The notes: generated from the sequence alone by a model not told the origin. DNA of 64,000 nucleotides from Rhodanobacter sp. C03 (GCF_002001175.1 NZ_MUNT01000006.1:372001-436000); one strand, 5' to 3'; positions 27,267 to 36,212 are shown, numbered from the stretch's first letter. Translations and numbers: made by a program.

Positions 27267-27409
27267 TCCGACCCCAGGACCGGTGCGCGGGCCAGCGTGT
27301 TCAACACCCTGATCGACGAGCGCCACAACCACCGTATTGAAGTGGCCGTGGCTTGCTCGCTGAGGAATCGGCCAGCCTGCTGGGCGACTTCTTCCGCGCC
27401 CGTCGCTGA
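27267..27409 (+). pseudogene. 3' fragment of tadA
   Basis: It contains FNTLIDERHNHRIEV and ends FFRARR-stop, corresponding to the last about 48 codons of tadA. A one-base loss plus a missing codon in the middle destroys the frame. It is diverged from the intact copy at roughly one base in five to eight, so this is not a recent perfect duplication. The stop lies 10 bp from the convergent sirtuin gene. Confidence 0.85.
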
Positions 27410-27418
27410 GCTGCACCG

Positions 27419-28258
27419 TTACAAGAAAGCTAGCGCCTGCGCACAGGATTGCTCGACCTTGAGGCTCAGCAGGTGATCGGCGCGCGTACTGCCGATGTTC
27501 ACCGCGGCGATCGGCTTGCCGGCCAGGGCTGCGGCATTCGCAAAGCGGTAGCCGGAATACACCATCAGCGACGAGCCAACCACCAGCATCGCGTCGGCAT
27601 CGTGCAAGGCCTGCATGCCGACATCCACGCGCTCGCGCGGTACGTTCTCGCCAAAGAACACCACGTCCGGCTTCAGCAGGCCGGCGCAATGCGGGCAGGG
27701 CGGTACCTGGAAGTGCGAGAAATCCTGCCCGTCCAGATCCGCGTCGCCGTCCGGTGCATCCGCGGCATCAAGATCCGCCCAAGCCGGATTCAGCCGCAAC
27801 AACGCGGTCTGGAAATCCGTGCGCAACATGCGTCGTTCGCAGCCCAGGCAGCGCACCTGATCCAGCCGTCCGTGCAGGTCGACCACGTTTTCGCTGCCGG
27901 CGGCCTGATGCAGCCGATCGACGTTCTGGGTCAGCAAAAGGGCTAGCTTGCCTCGTTGTTCCAGCCGGGCGAGAGCGTGATGGGTCGCATTAGGCTGGGC
28001 GCGTCCGAAGCGTCGCCAGCCGACCAGACTGCGTGCCCAGTAGCGCTGGCGCGTTGCCAGTTCGCCCACGAACGCCTGATAGGTCACCGGCTGCGGGCGC
28101 TTCCAGCCGCCGTTGGCGTCGCGGTAATCGGGAATGCCCGAATCCGTGCTGCAGCCGGCTCCAGTCAGCACGAACAGACGTCGGTGCGCCGCCACGAATT
28201 CGGGCAACGCCGTGGCGTTCGTCTGTATCTCGAGTGCTTGAAGTAGAAGGCCTGACAT
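27419..28258 (-). CDS. cobB: NAD-dependent protein deacylase, Sir2 family (class II-like)
   Basis: The 279-residue sirtuin has GAGCSTDSGIPDYRD near 33-47, the TQNVDRLH motif with the catalytic-loop His in DLHGRL, zinc cysteines CLGC and CPHC, and GSSLMVYSGY. The sequence resembles SIRT4-type deacylases more than E. coli CobB. It removes acyl groups from lysines using NAD+. It is convergent with the tadA fragment and upstream (on its strand) lies the VOC gene. Confidence 0.9.
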   Translation of the reverse strand: MSGLLLQALEIQTNATALPEFVAAHRRLFVLTGAGCSTDSGIPDYRDANGGWKRPQPVTYQAFVGELATRQRYWARSLVGWRRFGRAQPNATHHALARLEQRGKLALLLTQNVDRLHQAAGSENVVDLHGRLDQVRCLGCERRMLRTDFQTALLRLNPAWADLDAADAPDGDADLDGQDFSHFQVPPCPHCAGLLKPDVVFFGENVPRERVDVGMQALHDADAMLVVGSSLMVYSGYRFANAAALAGKPIAAVNIGSTRADHLLSLKVEQSCAQALAFL

Positions 28259-28300
28259 GCCGCTGTTATGGCATCCGTTTGCATGGATTGCCAGCGTGGG

Positions 28301-28840
28301 TCAGGGCGCGGTAGCGAGCTGGCTCGTATTCCGACCCACCAGTTGCAGCCGCAGACCCCACGGCGCCACGAAGTTCACCACCGTCTGACCGGCGTGCGGG
28401 CCGGACGTCGCGGTCATGGGCGAGCCGATCACATTGACGCCCTCATGTCGCAACCAGCGGTCGGCATGCGCGACATCGCCAGCAGAGAACGAAATCGGTT
28501 CGTTGCTGCGATTCGCTGAATGCCTCGAAGCAGAGAGGGAATTCGCTGCGTGATTATCGAACAGCTCGACGACATTGCCCGAATCGCAGAGCAGCAGTCG
28601 GGATGAAGGCACGCCGGCATGCTGGGATCCGGCCTCGGATGTCGTTGTGTTCACGGCAGTCAGGCCGATCGGCTCGCAGTCGAGGATATTGCGGAAGAAC
28701 GCCGTGGCCTGCGCCAGGTCGGGCACGCCGATGCTCACATAACCGCTGTCATGAATGCTCGCGGCGCGACCACTGAAAGGCATGCTGGCCATGACCAACA
28801 GCAAGCCGCCAGCCAGCATTGAAAGAAAGGATTTGCACAT
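28301..28840 (-). CDS. Exported VOC (glyoxalase/bleomycin resistance-like) protein
   Basis: This 179-residue protein has a Sec signal peptide (LAGGLLLVMASMPFSGRAA, cleavage near residue 27). A VOC-fold domain follows with SIGVPDLAQATAFFRNIL and a C-terminal GSPMTATSGPHAGQTVVNFVAPWGLRLQLV. VOC proteins bind metals or small hydrophobic ligands; most are cytosolic, so an exported one is less usual. No substrate can be assigned. A decayed copy of its 3' end lies at 27058-27262. Confidence 0.82.
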   Translation of the reverse strand: MCKSFLSMLAGGLLLVMASMPFSGRAASIHDSGYVSIGVPDLAQATAFFRNILDCEPIGLTAVNTTTSEAGSQHAGVPSSRLLLCDSGNVVELFDNHAANSLSASRHSANRSNEPISFSAGDVAHADRWLRHEGVNVIGSPMTATSGPHAGQTVVNFVAPWGLRLQLVGRNTSQLATAP

Positions 28841-29123
28841 GGCTCAGCACCAGTAACCGTACTGCAGACCTATATGGGCCTGGCGGGCAGCGGCTGAAGT
28901 GTCGCCGGGTGACCACCCTGTTTCCCTGCGCGAACAATCACCGTGGTGTCAACCTAAGCGGCAGGTGTCCCGTTGATTGTTCATTCTTAGAGACAGCGTG
29001 GTCGCGCGATGACGCTTTAGCCATGCCGTCGCGATCTCCATGTTTCTGGTGTATGCCGATCGGTGCGTGTTGTCTGATGACAGCGATGGATCCGATCACC
29101 CACCTTGCCACAGGATCGCCAGG

Positions 29124-29303
29124 ATGAAGCGTCATCTCAATTCACTGCTGCAACGCAAACACACCGAATTCGAAGGTGCCAGAGACATGCATCACGCATC
29201 GCGGTTCAACGTTCCCCCCGAGACAGCCATCATCTCCTTGAAGGACGGCTATGACTGGCTGGCCATGATCAAGGATGCCCAGGCGTCTGTTCGACCGCAC
29301 TGA
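29124..29303 (+). CDS. Possible small protein, 59 aa
   Basis: The reading frame MKRHLNSLLQRKHTEFEGA ends ASVRPH and has GGAT and AGG-like bases upstream. No family is recognised. The flanking 28841-29123 and 29304-29459 intervals show no supported gene; they hold the divergent promoter region of the VOC gene. Confidence 0.25.
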   Translation: MKRHLNSLLQRKHTEFEGARDMHHASRFNVPPETAIISLKDGYDWLAMIKDAQASVRPH

Positions 29304-29459
29304 AGGCGCCAACCCCGGATCAGCAGCATCCCGTCGCAGGGGCATTCTGCGAGGCGTGGCTTACGCAACAAATTGCGCCGCGAGCGGAGTAGGGTAGTCG
29401 CGACCGGTTAAAAGATTCAGTCGCAGGCGACGTTGCAAATCCAAGAAGGGGATGCGCTC

Positions 29460-29561
29460 GTGACGAATGAGATCATCGATTTCACGAGGTCGCCTTCTTG
29501 TTCGCATTGCCGAGATGGCTGCAGAGCAACGTTCTACGCACTCCCAGCTAGGGGAGCGTAA
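29460..29561 (+). CDS. 33-aa ORF before the porin, start region like gadS
   Basis: The GTG start with AAGGGG upstream encodes MTNEIIDFTRSPSCSHCRDG and stops 2 bp before the porin ATG. The RBS and first codons (GAAGGGGATG, then TCGTGACGAATGA) nearly repeat the start of the dehydrogenase small subunit at 31050-31078. It may be a truncated relic of that start or a leader peptide. Confidence 0.3.
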   Translation: MTNEIIDFTRSPSCSHCRDGCRATFYALPARGA

Positions 29562-29563
29562 CC

Positions 29564-31027
29564 ATGAGCAGGGTACGAAGAGAGAGGGGATCTCTTTCGG
29601 CCGCTGCGATTATCGTCAGGCTCACCCCAAGAGAGCGAGAGATAGCTTCGCTTTGCAAGGGGCGCGCTGAAGTGGTGCGGCGGATCATCGCCACCTGCGT
29701 TCTTGCCGCAAACACTCTTTTCATTGCACCTGTTCGGGCACAGAACTCGCCGGCACCACCGATCAGCCCGTCCGGCCCGACACCGACGACGACAAATCAA
29801 CAACCCCCTTCGACACTGCCAACGGTATCGGATGCCGTCAATCCGGCTGCAGCACTCGATTACGATGTGCAATACCCCCTGTTCGGCAACCTGACGTTCC
29901 GTCAGGACTTGCACGACGAGGGGATTGATCTGGCGGCGCATTACATCAACGAGACGATGTCGAATACGGCCGGGTACAAGGGAACTGGCACCGACTGGGC
30001 TCAACAGTTCGATATTGGCGCCAGCTTCGACCTCGGCAAACTCGGTGTTTGGTCGGATGCCATTGCGCGCTTTGCGATGTCGGATCGCACAGGACGCAGT
30101 ACGGCAGCGGATTACACCGGCAGCTACTTCGCCTACCAGGAAATCTACGGGCAAGGCCAGAATACCCGCATCGACGAACTCAGCATCGAAAAGACCTTGC
30201 CCGCACAGGGTGTGGCCATCAAGGTCGGCTTCTACCCGCTGGGTAACGATTTCGGAACGCTGCCCTACGTATGCAACTTCGTCAACGTCGCGTTCTGTGG
30301 TCATCCGCAATCCCTGCCGACCAACAGTGGCTGGTCCGATGGCCCGGCGGGACGATGGGGTGGCCGCATCAAATGGCACATCACCGACAGCGTGACGCTG
30401 CAAGCCGGCGCCTTCGACGTCAATCCGCTGGTCACGCGGCGCCAGGATGGTTTCAAACTCAGCCTGACCGGTTCGACCGGCGTGCTCGTGCCCGTCGAAC
30501 TTGGCTATCAGATCGGCAAGGATCCCTCCGACTACGCCGGCACCTACAAGATCGGCGCCTACTATGACTCCTCGAACACGCCGGATCTGGCGAATCCACA
30601 CATGGCCGATGACGGGCGTTACGGGCTCTACGTGGAAGCCGCGCAGCAGGTGTTCAAGGCCGGCCCAGGCCTGCGCAACGGCCTTGCACTTTTCGCGATC
30701 TACACCATCAGCGATCAAGCCACGGCGAAATTCAAGGACTATGTCGAGGCGGGTTTGGCCTATCGCGGTTTGATTCCGGGTCGCGATCTCGACCTGCTCA
30801 GTCTTGGTTATGTGAGAGCAGACATAAATTCGCGCTTGCAGGCTCAGATGGCATTGACCGGCCAGCCTGTGCAGACCAGCGAAGAACTGCTCGAACTCAA
30901 CTACACGATTCAAGTCCTCCCTTCGCTGACTTTTCGACCGGACGTGCAATACGACATTCGCCCTGGTGCCCTCTCGAACCGTCCCGACACATGGGTATTC
31001 GGTGCTCAAATCAAGCTGACTTTGTAA
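29564..31027 (+). CDS. oprB: OprB-family carbohydrate-selective porin
   Basis: The 487-residue protein ends in the beta-barrel signature Phe/Leu-rich strand VFGAQIKLTL. It carries OprB features: FRQDLHDEGIDLAAHYINE near the start of the mature protein, GVAIKVGFYPLGNDF and LELNYTIQVLPSLTFRPDVQY near the end. OprB porins pass sugars through the outer membrane. GGGGAG before ATG 29564 supports that start, yet the signal peptide (RRIIATCVLAANTLFIAPVRA) begins only at about residue 38, preceded by LTPREREIASL, which looks like a LuxR-type helix fragment. It likely feeds the adjacent periplasmic dehydrogenase. Confidence 0.88.
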   Translation: MSRVRRERGSLSAAAIIVRLTPREREIASLCKGRAEVVRRIIATCVLAANTLFIAPVRAQNSPAPPISPSGPTPTTTNQQPPSTLPTVSDAVNPAAALDYDVQYPLFGNLTFRQDLHDEGIDLAAHYINETMSNTAGYKGTGTDWAQQFDIGASFDLGKLGVWSDAIARFAMSDRTGRSTAADYTGSYFAYQEIYGQGQNTRIDELSIEKTLPAQGVAIKVGFYPLGNDFGTLPYVCNFVNVAFCGHPQSLPTNSGWSDGPAGRWGGRIKWHITDSVTLQAGAFDVNPLVTRRQDGFKLSLTGSTGVLVPVELGYQIGKDPSDYAGTYKIGAYYDSSNTPDLANPHMADDGRYGLYVEAAQQVFKAGPGLRNGLALFAIYTISDQATAKFKDYVEAGLAYRGLIPGRDLDLLSLGYVRADINSRLQAQMALTGQPVQTSEELLELNYTIQVLPSLTFRPDVQYDIRPGALSNRPDTWVFGAQIKLTL

Positions 31028-31064
31028 GTGAACCGCCCTTGGATCTGTCGAAGGAGATGTGTTC

Positions 31065-31589
31065 GTGACGAATGAACTCGAAGACGTGATGGCCAGTCAT
31101 GATGTTCCCGCTGACCCTTCGCGGCGGCGCCTGCTGGCAGGCCTGTTGACCGCTTACACCGCTTCCCTGATTCCCTGGGCGCTGGCGCAACCGGCACCAC
31201 ATGCCGACCGCGGCGCATTTACGGCGCTCTCAGCGATCCTCGTCGGCCGACAGGCGCTGGATGCCACGCAGACGGCACGTCTCTACGATGCCCTCGTCGC
31301 CGACGATGCCCACTTTCCCGCCGATGTGCAGACCTTGCTGACGCTGATCAACCAGCGCCAGATCGACCCGCAGCAGTTGCAGAACGTGCTGGACACCGAA
31401 CATTCGCCGTTGGCAAAGCTGCCGCGAAAAATCGTCGGTGCCTGGTACCTGGGCGTGGTCGGCAGTGATGAAGCAGCGCGCTGCATCGTTTACGAAACCG
31501 CGCTCAACGCGGTGGTCGTCGCGGATGTGCTGAAACCGCCGACCTATGCCTATGGCACGTACGCAAGCTGGGCGAACAAACCCATCTGA
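31065..31589 (+). CDS. Periplasmic sugar dehydrogenase small subunit (TAT signal)
   Basis: This protein of about 174 residues has a twin-arginine leader (SRRRLLAGLLTAYTASLIPWALAQ). It belongs to the small-subunit family of membrane FAD-dependent gluconate/sorbitol dehydrogenases (sorbitol dehydrogenase family, FAD-SLDH type), with the conserved C-terminal VVADVLKPPTYAYGTYASW. It chaperones the flavoprotein across the membrane in known systems. AAGGAGA eight bases before the GTG at 31065 fixes the start; the GTG at 31059 is too close. First gene of a three-gene operon. Confidence 0.85.
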   Translation: MTNELEDVMASHDVPADPSRRRLLAGLLTAYTASLIPWALAQPAPHADRGAFTALSAILVGRQALDATQTARLYDALVADDAHFPADVQTLLTLINQRQIDPQQLQNVLDTEHSPLAKLPRKIVGAWYLGVVGSDEAARCIVYETALNAVVVADVLKPPTYAYGTYASWANKPI

Positions 31590-31601
31590 GGAGCAGGGCA
31601 G

Positions 31602-33248
31602 ATGTCCGAACAACTATCGGCAGACATTGTCGTCATCGGCTCAGGCATTGTCGGCTCGCTGGCGGCACGCCGGCTCGCGCTGCAAGGTGCCTCTGTACTG
31701 ATCCTGGAAGCCGGGCCGCGGCTGGATCGGGGCCGGGTTGTGGCCGCGTTCCGGAATTCGCCGATCAAGGGCAACTGGATGTCGCCGTATCCACCGTCGC
31801 CATGGGCGCCGCATCCGATCTATGTGCCCAAGGACAATGGCTATCTGAAGCAGGCTGGGCCGTATCCGTATCCGGCGGAATACATCCGGGCCGTCGGCGG
31901 CACCACCTGGCATTGGGCGGCGATGGCGTGGCGGCTGGTGCCGAATGACGTGCGCATCAAGAGTCTGTATGGCGTGGGTGTCGATTGGCCGATGAGCTAC
32001 GAAGAGCTCGACCCCTGGTATCAGGAGGCCGAGGAACTCATCGGTGTTGCCGGTGCGCCGGACACGGGCTCGCCGCGCAACCAGCCGTTCCCGATGGAGC
32101 CGGTGGCCGAGCCCTGGTCGATGCGCCGTTTTCGCGAACGGCTCGCACCTGCCTATGCGGTCGTGGCCAATACCGTGGCACGCAACAGCCGCAGTTACGG
32201 CGGTCGCCCGGCCTGCGTCGGCAACAACAGCTGCCAGCCGATCTGCCCGGTCAACGCGCAATATCTTGGCATCAACGCGGTGGAAGCGGCCGAAGTCGCC
32301 GGTGCCAAGGTGGTCCCCAACGCCGTGGTGTATCGGATCGAGCATGACGCCAAGGGCCGCATCGCCGCGGTGCATTACTACGATCCCGACAAGGGCACGC
32401 ATCGCGTTACCGGCAAGACCTTCATCCTGGCGGCGAACGGCATCGAGAGCCCGAAGCTGTTGCTGCTGTCGGCCAGTGACAAATACCCGAACGGACTGGC
32501 CAACAGTTCCGACATGGTCGGCCGCCATCTGATGGACCACCCCAGCACGTCGATCACGTTCTACGCCGACGAGGAGCTGTGGCTCGGCCGTGGTCCGCAG
32601 AGTCCGAGTTCCATCAACACGCTGCGCGATGGTGCCTTCCGTTCCGAACATGCACCGTACCGGTTGGACTTCACCAATATCTCGCAGGTACTCAGTGTCA
32701 CCCAGGATCTGATCAAGGAGGGTGTATACGGCACGGAATTCGACAAGCAGCTGCGCTGGCGCGCGGCACACCAGGTCAGCGTCAAGAACGTACTGGAAGT
32801 GCTGCCTGATCCCGACAATCGCATCACGCTCAGTTCGGAAAAGGATGCCATGGGCATCCCGAAACCCGAGGCGCATTATTCGATCGGTGACTATACGCGC
32901 CGTGCCGCGGAGGTATCCAAAGCCGATTTCGCGCGCATCGCCGAACTGATGGGCGGCACTGGCCTGCGTTACAGCGCGGAGGGCAACTTCGCCAACAACC
33001 AGCACATCACTGGCACGATGAGCATGGGCAACGATCCGAAGAGTTCGGTCGTCGATGGTTTCGGCCGCACGCACGATCACGAGAACCTGTTTATCTGCAG
33101 CACCGGCGTGATGCCCACTGCCGCCACCATGAACTCGACACTGACCGGCATTGCCCTGGCACTGCGCACCGCCGGGCACATTCTGCCGAAACCAGCGAAC
33201 GCGCATGCGGCCGTATCAAACGCCGAGCGCGAAGCGAGCCTGTCATGA
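31602..33248 (+). CDS. GMC-family flavoprotein subunit of a membrane sugar/sugar-acid dehydrogenase
   Basis: The 548-residue protein has the FAD-binding motif VVIGSGIVGSLAARR at 8-22, GGTTWHWAAM, and the C-terminal GMC signature with catalytic His (QHITGTMSMG) and NSTLTGIALALR. A CxxxxxCxxxC set (CVGNNSCQPIC) matches the [3Fe-4S]-binding cysteines known in FAD-glucose dehydrogenase alpha subunits. No signal peptide, so it is expected to travel with the TAT small subunit. The substrate could be gluconate, 2-ketogluconate, sorbitol or glucose; sequence alone does not decide. Confidence 0.9.
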   Translation: MSEQLSADIVVIGSGIVGSLAARRLALQGASVLILEAGPRLDRGRVVAAFRNSPIKGNWMSPYPPSPWAPHPIYVPKDNGYLKQAGPYPYPAEYIRAVGGTTWHWAAMAWRLVPNDVRIKSLYGVGVDWPMSYEELDPWYQEAEELIGVAGAPDTGSPRNQPFPMEPVAEPWSMRRFRERLAPAYAVVANTVARNSRSYGGRPACVGNNSCQPICPVNAQYLGINAVEAAEVAGAKVVPNAVVYRIEHDAKGRIAAVHYYDPDKGTHRVTGKTFILAANGIESPKLLLLSASDKYPNGLANSSDMVGRHLMDHPSTSITFYADEELWLGRGPQSPSSINTLRDGAFRSEHAPYRLDFTNISQVLSVTQDLIKEGVYGTEFDKQLRWRAAHQVSVKNVLEVLPDPDNRITLSSEKDAMGIPKPEAHYSIGDYTRRAAEVSKADFARIAELMGGTGLRYSAEGNFANNQHITGTMSMGNDPKSSVVDGFGRTHDHENLFICSTGVMPTAATMNSTLTGIALALRTAGHILPKPANAHAAVSNAEREASLS

Positions 33249-34660
33249 AAAGGATGACTGGCCGACCCGTTCCACTCCTCGCGTTGATCTGCGTGTTCGC
33301 CGGCCTGTACGCGGGCACTGCCGCGGCGACCGACAGCGCGAACACTGAACTGCTCCAGCGCGGCCAGTATCTGGCGACCGCGGGCGATTGCGTGGCCTGT
33401 CACACCGCGCCCGGCGGCAAGCCGTTCGCGGGCGGGCTGCCGGTGCCGACACCGATCGGCACCATCATCGCCACCAACATCACGCCGTCGAAGACGGCCG
33501 GTATCGGCAACTACACGGAGCAGCAATTCAGTGATGCGCTTCGCCGTGGTATCCGTGCGGACGGCAAGCGGCTGTATCCGGCGATGCCGTACACCGCGTA
33601 TGCGCAGATCAGCGACGACGACGTGCAGGCACTGTATGCCTGGTTCATGCATGGAGTGAGTCCCGTCGACACCGCACCGACGCCAACCCGACTGCCGTTT
33701 CCCTTCAACATCCGCTTGTCGATGGCGGCATGGAATCTGCTGTTTCTCGACAGCAAGCCGTTCACCCCCGATCCGGGCAAGAGCGCTGAATGGAACCGAG
33801 GTGCCTATCTGGTGCGCGGACTGGAGCATTGCAGCACCTGCCATACACCGCGCAACCTGCTGATGGCCGAACAGTCGTCGCACGCACTGGCCGGCGGTGA
33901 GGTTGGCACCTGGCATGCCCCCAACATCACCTCGGATGCCAACAGTGGCATCGGCGGCTGGAGTGCATCGGACCTGGTCGCGTACATGAAGCTCGGGCAT
34001 GCCGCCGGCCGCGCACAAGCTGCCGGTCCGATGGCCGAGGCGGTCGACAACAGCCTGCAACATCTCACGGCCACAGACCTGCAGGCGATCGCCACCTATC
34101 TGAAAACCGTGCCCGCGCAACATGATCCGGCCGACACCCGCGCCGTCGATACCTGGGGCGCCGCGTCCAATGAGCTGGACAGCTTGCGCGGCGTGGCGTT
34201 GCCCAGCGATCCGAACAAGATGAGCGGCGCACAACTCTACGACGCTTACTGCGCTAGCTGTCACCAGGACAGCGGGCAGGGCAGCTTCGATGGTGGACTG
34301 CCGTCGCTGTTCCACAACACGGCGACCGGCCGAACCCATACCAATAATCTGGTGATGGTGATACTCGACGGCATCGACTGGCCAGCGGATGGCTCGGGTG
34401 TGCACATGCCGGGCTTCGCGCAGACATTGAGCGATCAGCAGGTCGCGACGCTGGGCTCGTATCTGCTCAAGCACTACGGCAATCCTGCCGCCGTGATCAG
34501 TGCCGATCAGGTGAAATCCCTGCGTGCCGGTGGTGCGCCGTCGCACCTGGTGCTGCTTGCACGACTAGCATTGATCGTGGTTTTGCTGGTGCTCGTCGCC
34601 ATCATTGCCATGTTCATGCGCCGCAGGCGGCGGGAGGCAATCCAGGCAGAACATGACTAG
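33245..34660 (+). CDS. Triheme cytochrome c subunit of the dehydrogenase
   Basis: The 471-residue protein has a signal peptide to about residue 27, three heme motifs (CVACH, CSTCH, CASCH), and a C-terminal TM helix (LVLLARLALIVVLLVLVAIIAMF) followed by an RRRRR basic tail. It passes electrons from the flavoprotein to ubiquinone. It overlaps the large-subunit gene by 4 bp. Its last about 80 bp are duplicated at 35498-35576. Confidence 0.93.
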   Translation: MKRMTGRPVPLLALICVFAGLYAGTAAATDSANTELLQRGQYLATAGDCVACHTAPGGKPFAGGLPVPTPIGTIIATNITPSKTAGIGNYTEQQFSDALRRGIRADGKRLYPAMPYTAYAQISDDDVQALYAWFMHGVSPVDTAPTPTRLPFPFNIRLSMAAWNLLFLDSKPFTPDPGKSAEWNRGAYLVRGLEHCSTCHTPRNLLMAEQSSHALAGGEVGTWHAPNITSDANSGIGGWSASDLVAYMKLGHAAGRAQAAGPMAEAVDNSLQHLTATDLQAIATYLKTVPAQHDPADTRAVDTWGAASNELDSLRGVALPSDPNKMSGAQLYDAYCASCHQDSGQGSFDGGLPSLFHNTATGRTHTNNLVMVILDGIDWPADGSGVHMPGFAQTLSDQQVATLGSYLLKHYGNPAAVISADQVKSLRAGGAPSHLVLLARLALIVVLLVLVAIIAMFMRRRRREAIQAEHD

Positions 34661-34666
34661 CTCGGT
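34583..34666 (+). repeat. Direct repeat copy 1 (3' end of cytochrome gene)
   Basis: The segment from TTGCTGGTG through GCGGCGGGAGGCA and AGCTCG is repeated almost exactly at 35498-35576. This copy is the functional 3' end of the cytochrome c gene. Confidence 0.85.
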
Positions 34667-34729
34667 CACATCGACACTTCCGGATCGTTCGTTGCCCACC
34701 AGAGACAGTTTTTTTCAAGGCCGGGATTC

Positions 34730-35275
34730 ATGAAGCGAAAAAGTGACAATGCCCGACGGCGCATTCTTGGATGGCTCGTCGCCTCTGACGGGACATGGCA
34801 GGAAGATCGTGTCGTACGACAATCAAAACACCTGTTTGTCTTGTTGTTTTCACTCATCATGGTGCTGCCGATGACCGCATCCGCCAACGGAACGTCGACG
34901 CAGACTGACGAAAACCGCAAGACGGTCGTCGCCTTCTACGAGCAGTTCTTCAATCGACACGATCTCACTGCGGCCGATCGCTACATCGGCGACACCTACA
35001 TCCAGCACAACCCCAACGTGCCAAACGGCCGCAAGGCATTCGTGGACGGATTCACCAAGGTCTTCGCACAATTTCCGCAGCGCCATAGCCGGATCGTGCG
35101 CGTGATCGCCGAGGGTGATCTGGTGGTATTGCACGTCGACCTGACCAAATCTGCCGATGATCGGGGCTCGGCCGTCGTCGATATCTTTCGACTGGAACAT
35201 GGTCGCATCGTCGAGCACTGGGACGTGCAGCAAGCCATTCCAGAAAAGGCTGCAAACGACAACACGATGTTTTGA
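34730..35275 (+). CDS. SnoaL/NTF2-like protein, exported
   Basis: The 181-residue protein has a hydrophobic export segment (LFVLLFSLIMVLPMTASA, about residues 36-53) after an unusually long basic N-terminus. A SnoaL-like domain follows: VVAFYEQFFNRHDLTAADRYIG, YIQHNPNVPNGRKAF and RLEHGRIVEHWDVQQAIP. This family includes polyketide cyclases and many uncharacterised small-ligand proteins. It lies between the two copies of the cytochrome 3' end, so it looks inserted. Confidence 0.82.
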   Translation: MKRKSDNARRRILGWLVASDGTWQEDRVVRQSKHLFVLLFSLIMVLPMTASANGTSTQTDENRKTVVAFYEQFFNRHDLTAADRYIGDTYIQHNPNVPNGRKAFVDGFTKVFAQFPQRHSRIVRVIAEGDLVVLHVDLTKSADDRGSAVVDIFRLEHGRIVEHWDVQQAIPEKAANDNTMF

Positions 35276-35663
35276 TGCGCGAGGACAGCATCTGCAATCT
35301 GCAATATGTGATCCGTCCCGCCGGCACGTGAAAGATCCCCAATGCATTCGTCATCGGCCTCACCGCAAAGTTGACGTTCTGACCAACTAATCGACACGAA
35401 TGCACCGGACGCTTGCCGGGATCCGGTACGGATGTGTCCTGCATCCAATGAACTACGGCACGGAGTCATGACATAGCGACTGGCGATCATCATGATCTTG
35501 CTGGTGCGTCGCCATCATTGCCATGTTCATGCGCCGCAGGCGGCGGGAGGCAGTGCAGGCGCGGCATGGCGAGCTCGATTTCGCGGATGATGCTTTATTT
35601 CTGAGCTACGTTGCTCGACCGTGCTGCGGTCCGGAAGCGACAGCTGCCAAGTACCGGCTTGTG
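35276..35663. other. Intergenic region with duplicated cytochrome end
   Basis: No gene is supported. The second copy of the cytochrome c 3' end lies inside at 35498-35576. Confidence 0.5.
35498..35576 (+). repeat. Direct repeat copy 2, relic of cytochrome gene end
   Basis: About 75 of 80 positions match 34583-34666, with a 3-base loss near the beginning (GTGCGTCGCC versus GTGCTCGTCGCC). The stop codon region is altered. It has no upstream coding context. Confidence 0.85.
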
Positions 35664-36212
35664 CTATCTGGCAGTTTCAGGCCACGCCTGCGGCACCTTG
35701 CGGATGTCCTCAACCTGATACCCGAGCTGCTTCACGCGAGCCACCAGCGCGTCGTAGTCGGCCGGTGGAATGGTCGGCGTGCGCGCCATGATCCAGACGT
35801 AATCGCGCTTGTCGCGGGCGATGATCGTCTCGCTGTAGGTATCGTCGAGATAGGCCACCAGGTATTGCGCCTTGATCGGCCAGATCAGTTGTACGCCCCA
35901 GACTGCGTTGTTGGTGTTCGGTGTTACGAAACCCGTTGAATGGATGGTCTTTACCGGGTTGTCGAACGAACTCTTGCGGTAGCGGTACGAGGTGCCGATG
36001 CGTCCGTCGGGCTGCAGCGTATAAGTCTCGATGGCGTTATAAGCCTTCTTTTCCACGAACGAGGGTATCGCGGCGATCACGTACCAACTGCCCATGAAGC
36101 GGGGAAGGTCGACATGGGCGACGGGTTTGATCGGTGCCATGTCGCTCGCACAGCCGGTCGTGGCCACCATCGCGAGACCGCAAGCCAGCAGCAGTGATTT
36201 TGTGAGTTGCAT
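35664..36212 (-). CDS. blc: Bacterial lipocalin (Blc-like)
   Basis: The 182-residue protein has a signal sequence (LLLACGLAMVATTGC) with a possible but non-canonical lipobox at Cys21. The lipocalin signature FMGSWYVIAAIPS follows, then YNAIETYTLQPDGRIG and YVWIMARTPTIP. Blc-type lipocalins bind fatty acids or lysophospholipids in the outer membrane. AGGAGC before ATG 36212 fixes the start. It is the last gene of the lipid-modification cluster, 53 bp after the preceding gene. Confidence 0.9.
   Translation of the reverse strand: MQLTKSLLLACGLAMVATTGCASDMAPIKPVAHVDLPRFMGSWYVIAAIPSFVEKKAYNAIETYTLQPDGRIGTSYRYRKSSFDNPVKTIHSTGFVTPNTNNAVWGVQLIWPIKAQYLVAYLDDTYSETIIARDKRDYVWIMARTPTIPPADYDALVARVKQLGYQVEDIRKVPQAWPETAR

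Noticed and set aside
29534..31009. 491-codon minus-strand ORF opposite the porin
   Set aside because: Antisense frame of the OprB-like gene; no recognisable motif.
31641..33206. 521-codon minus-strand ORF opposite the flavoprotein
   Set aside because: Shadow of the GMC gene; no domain.
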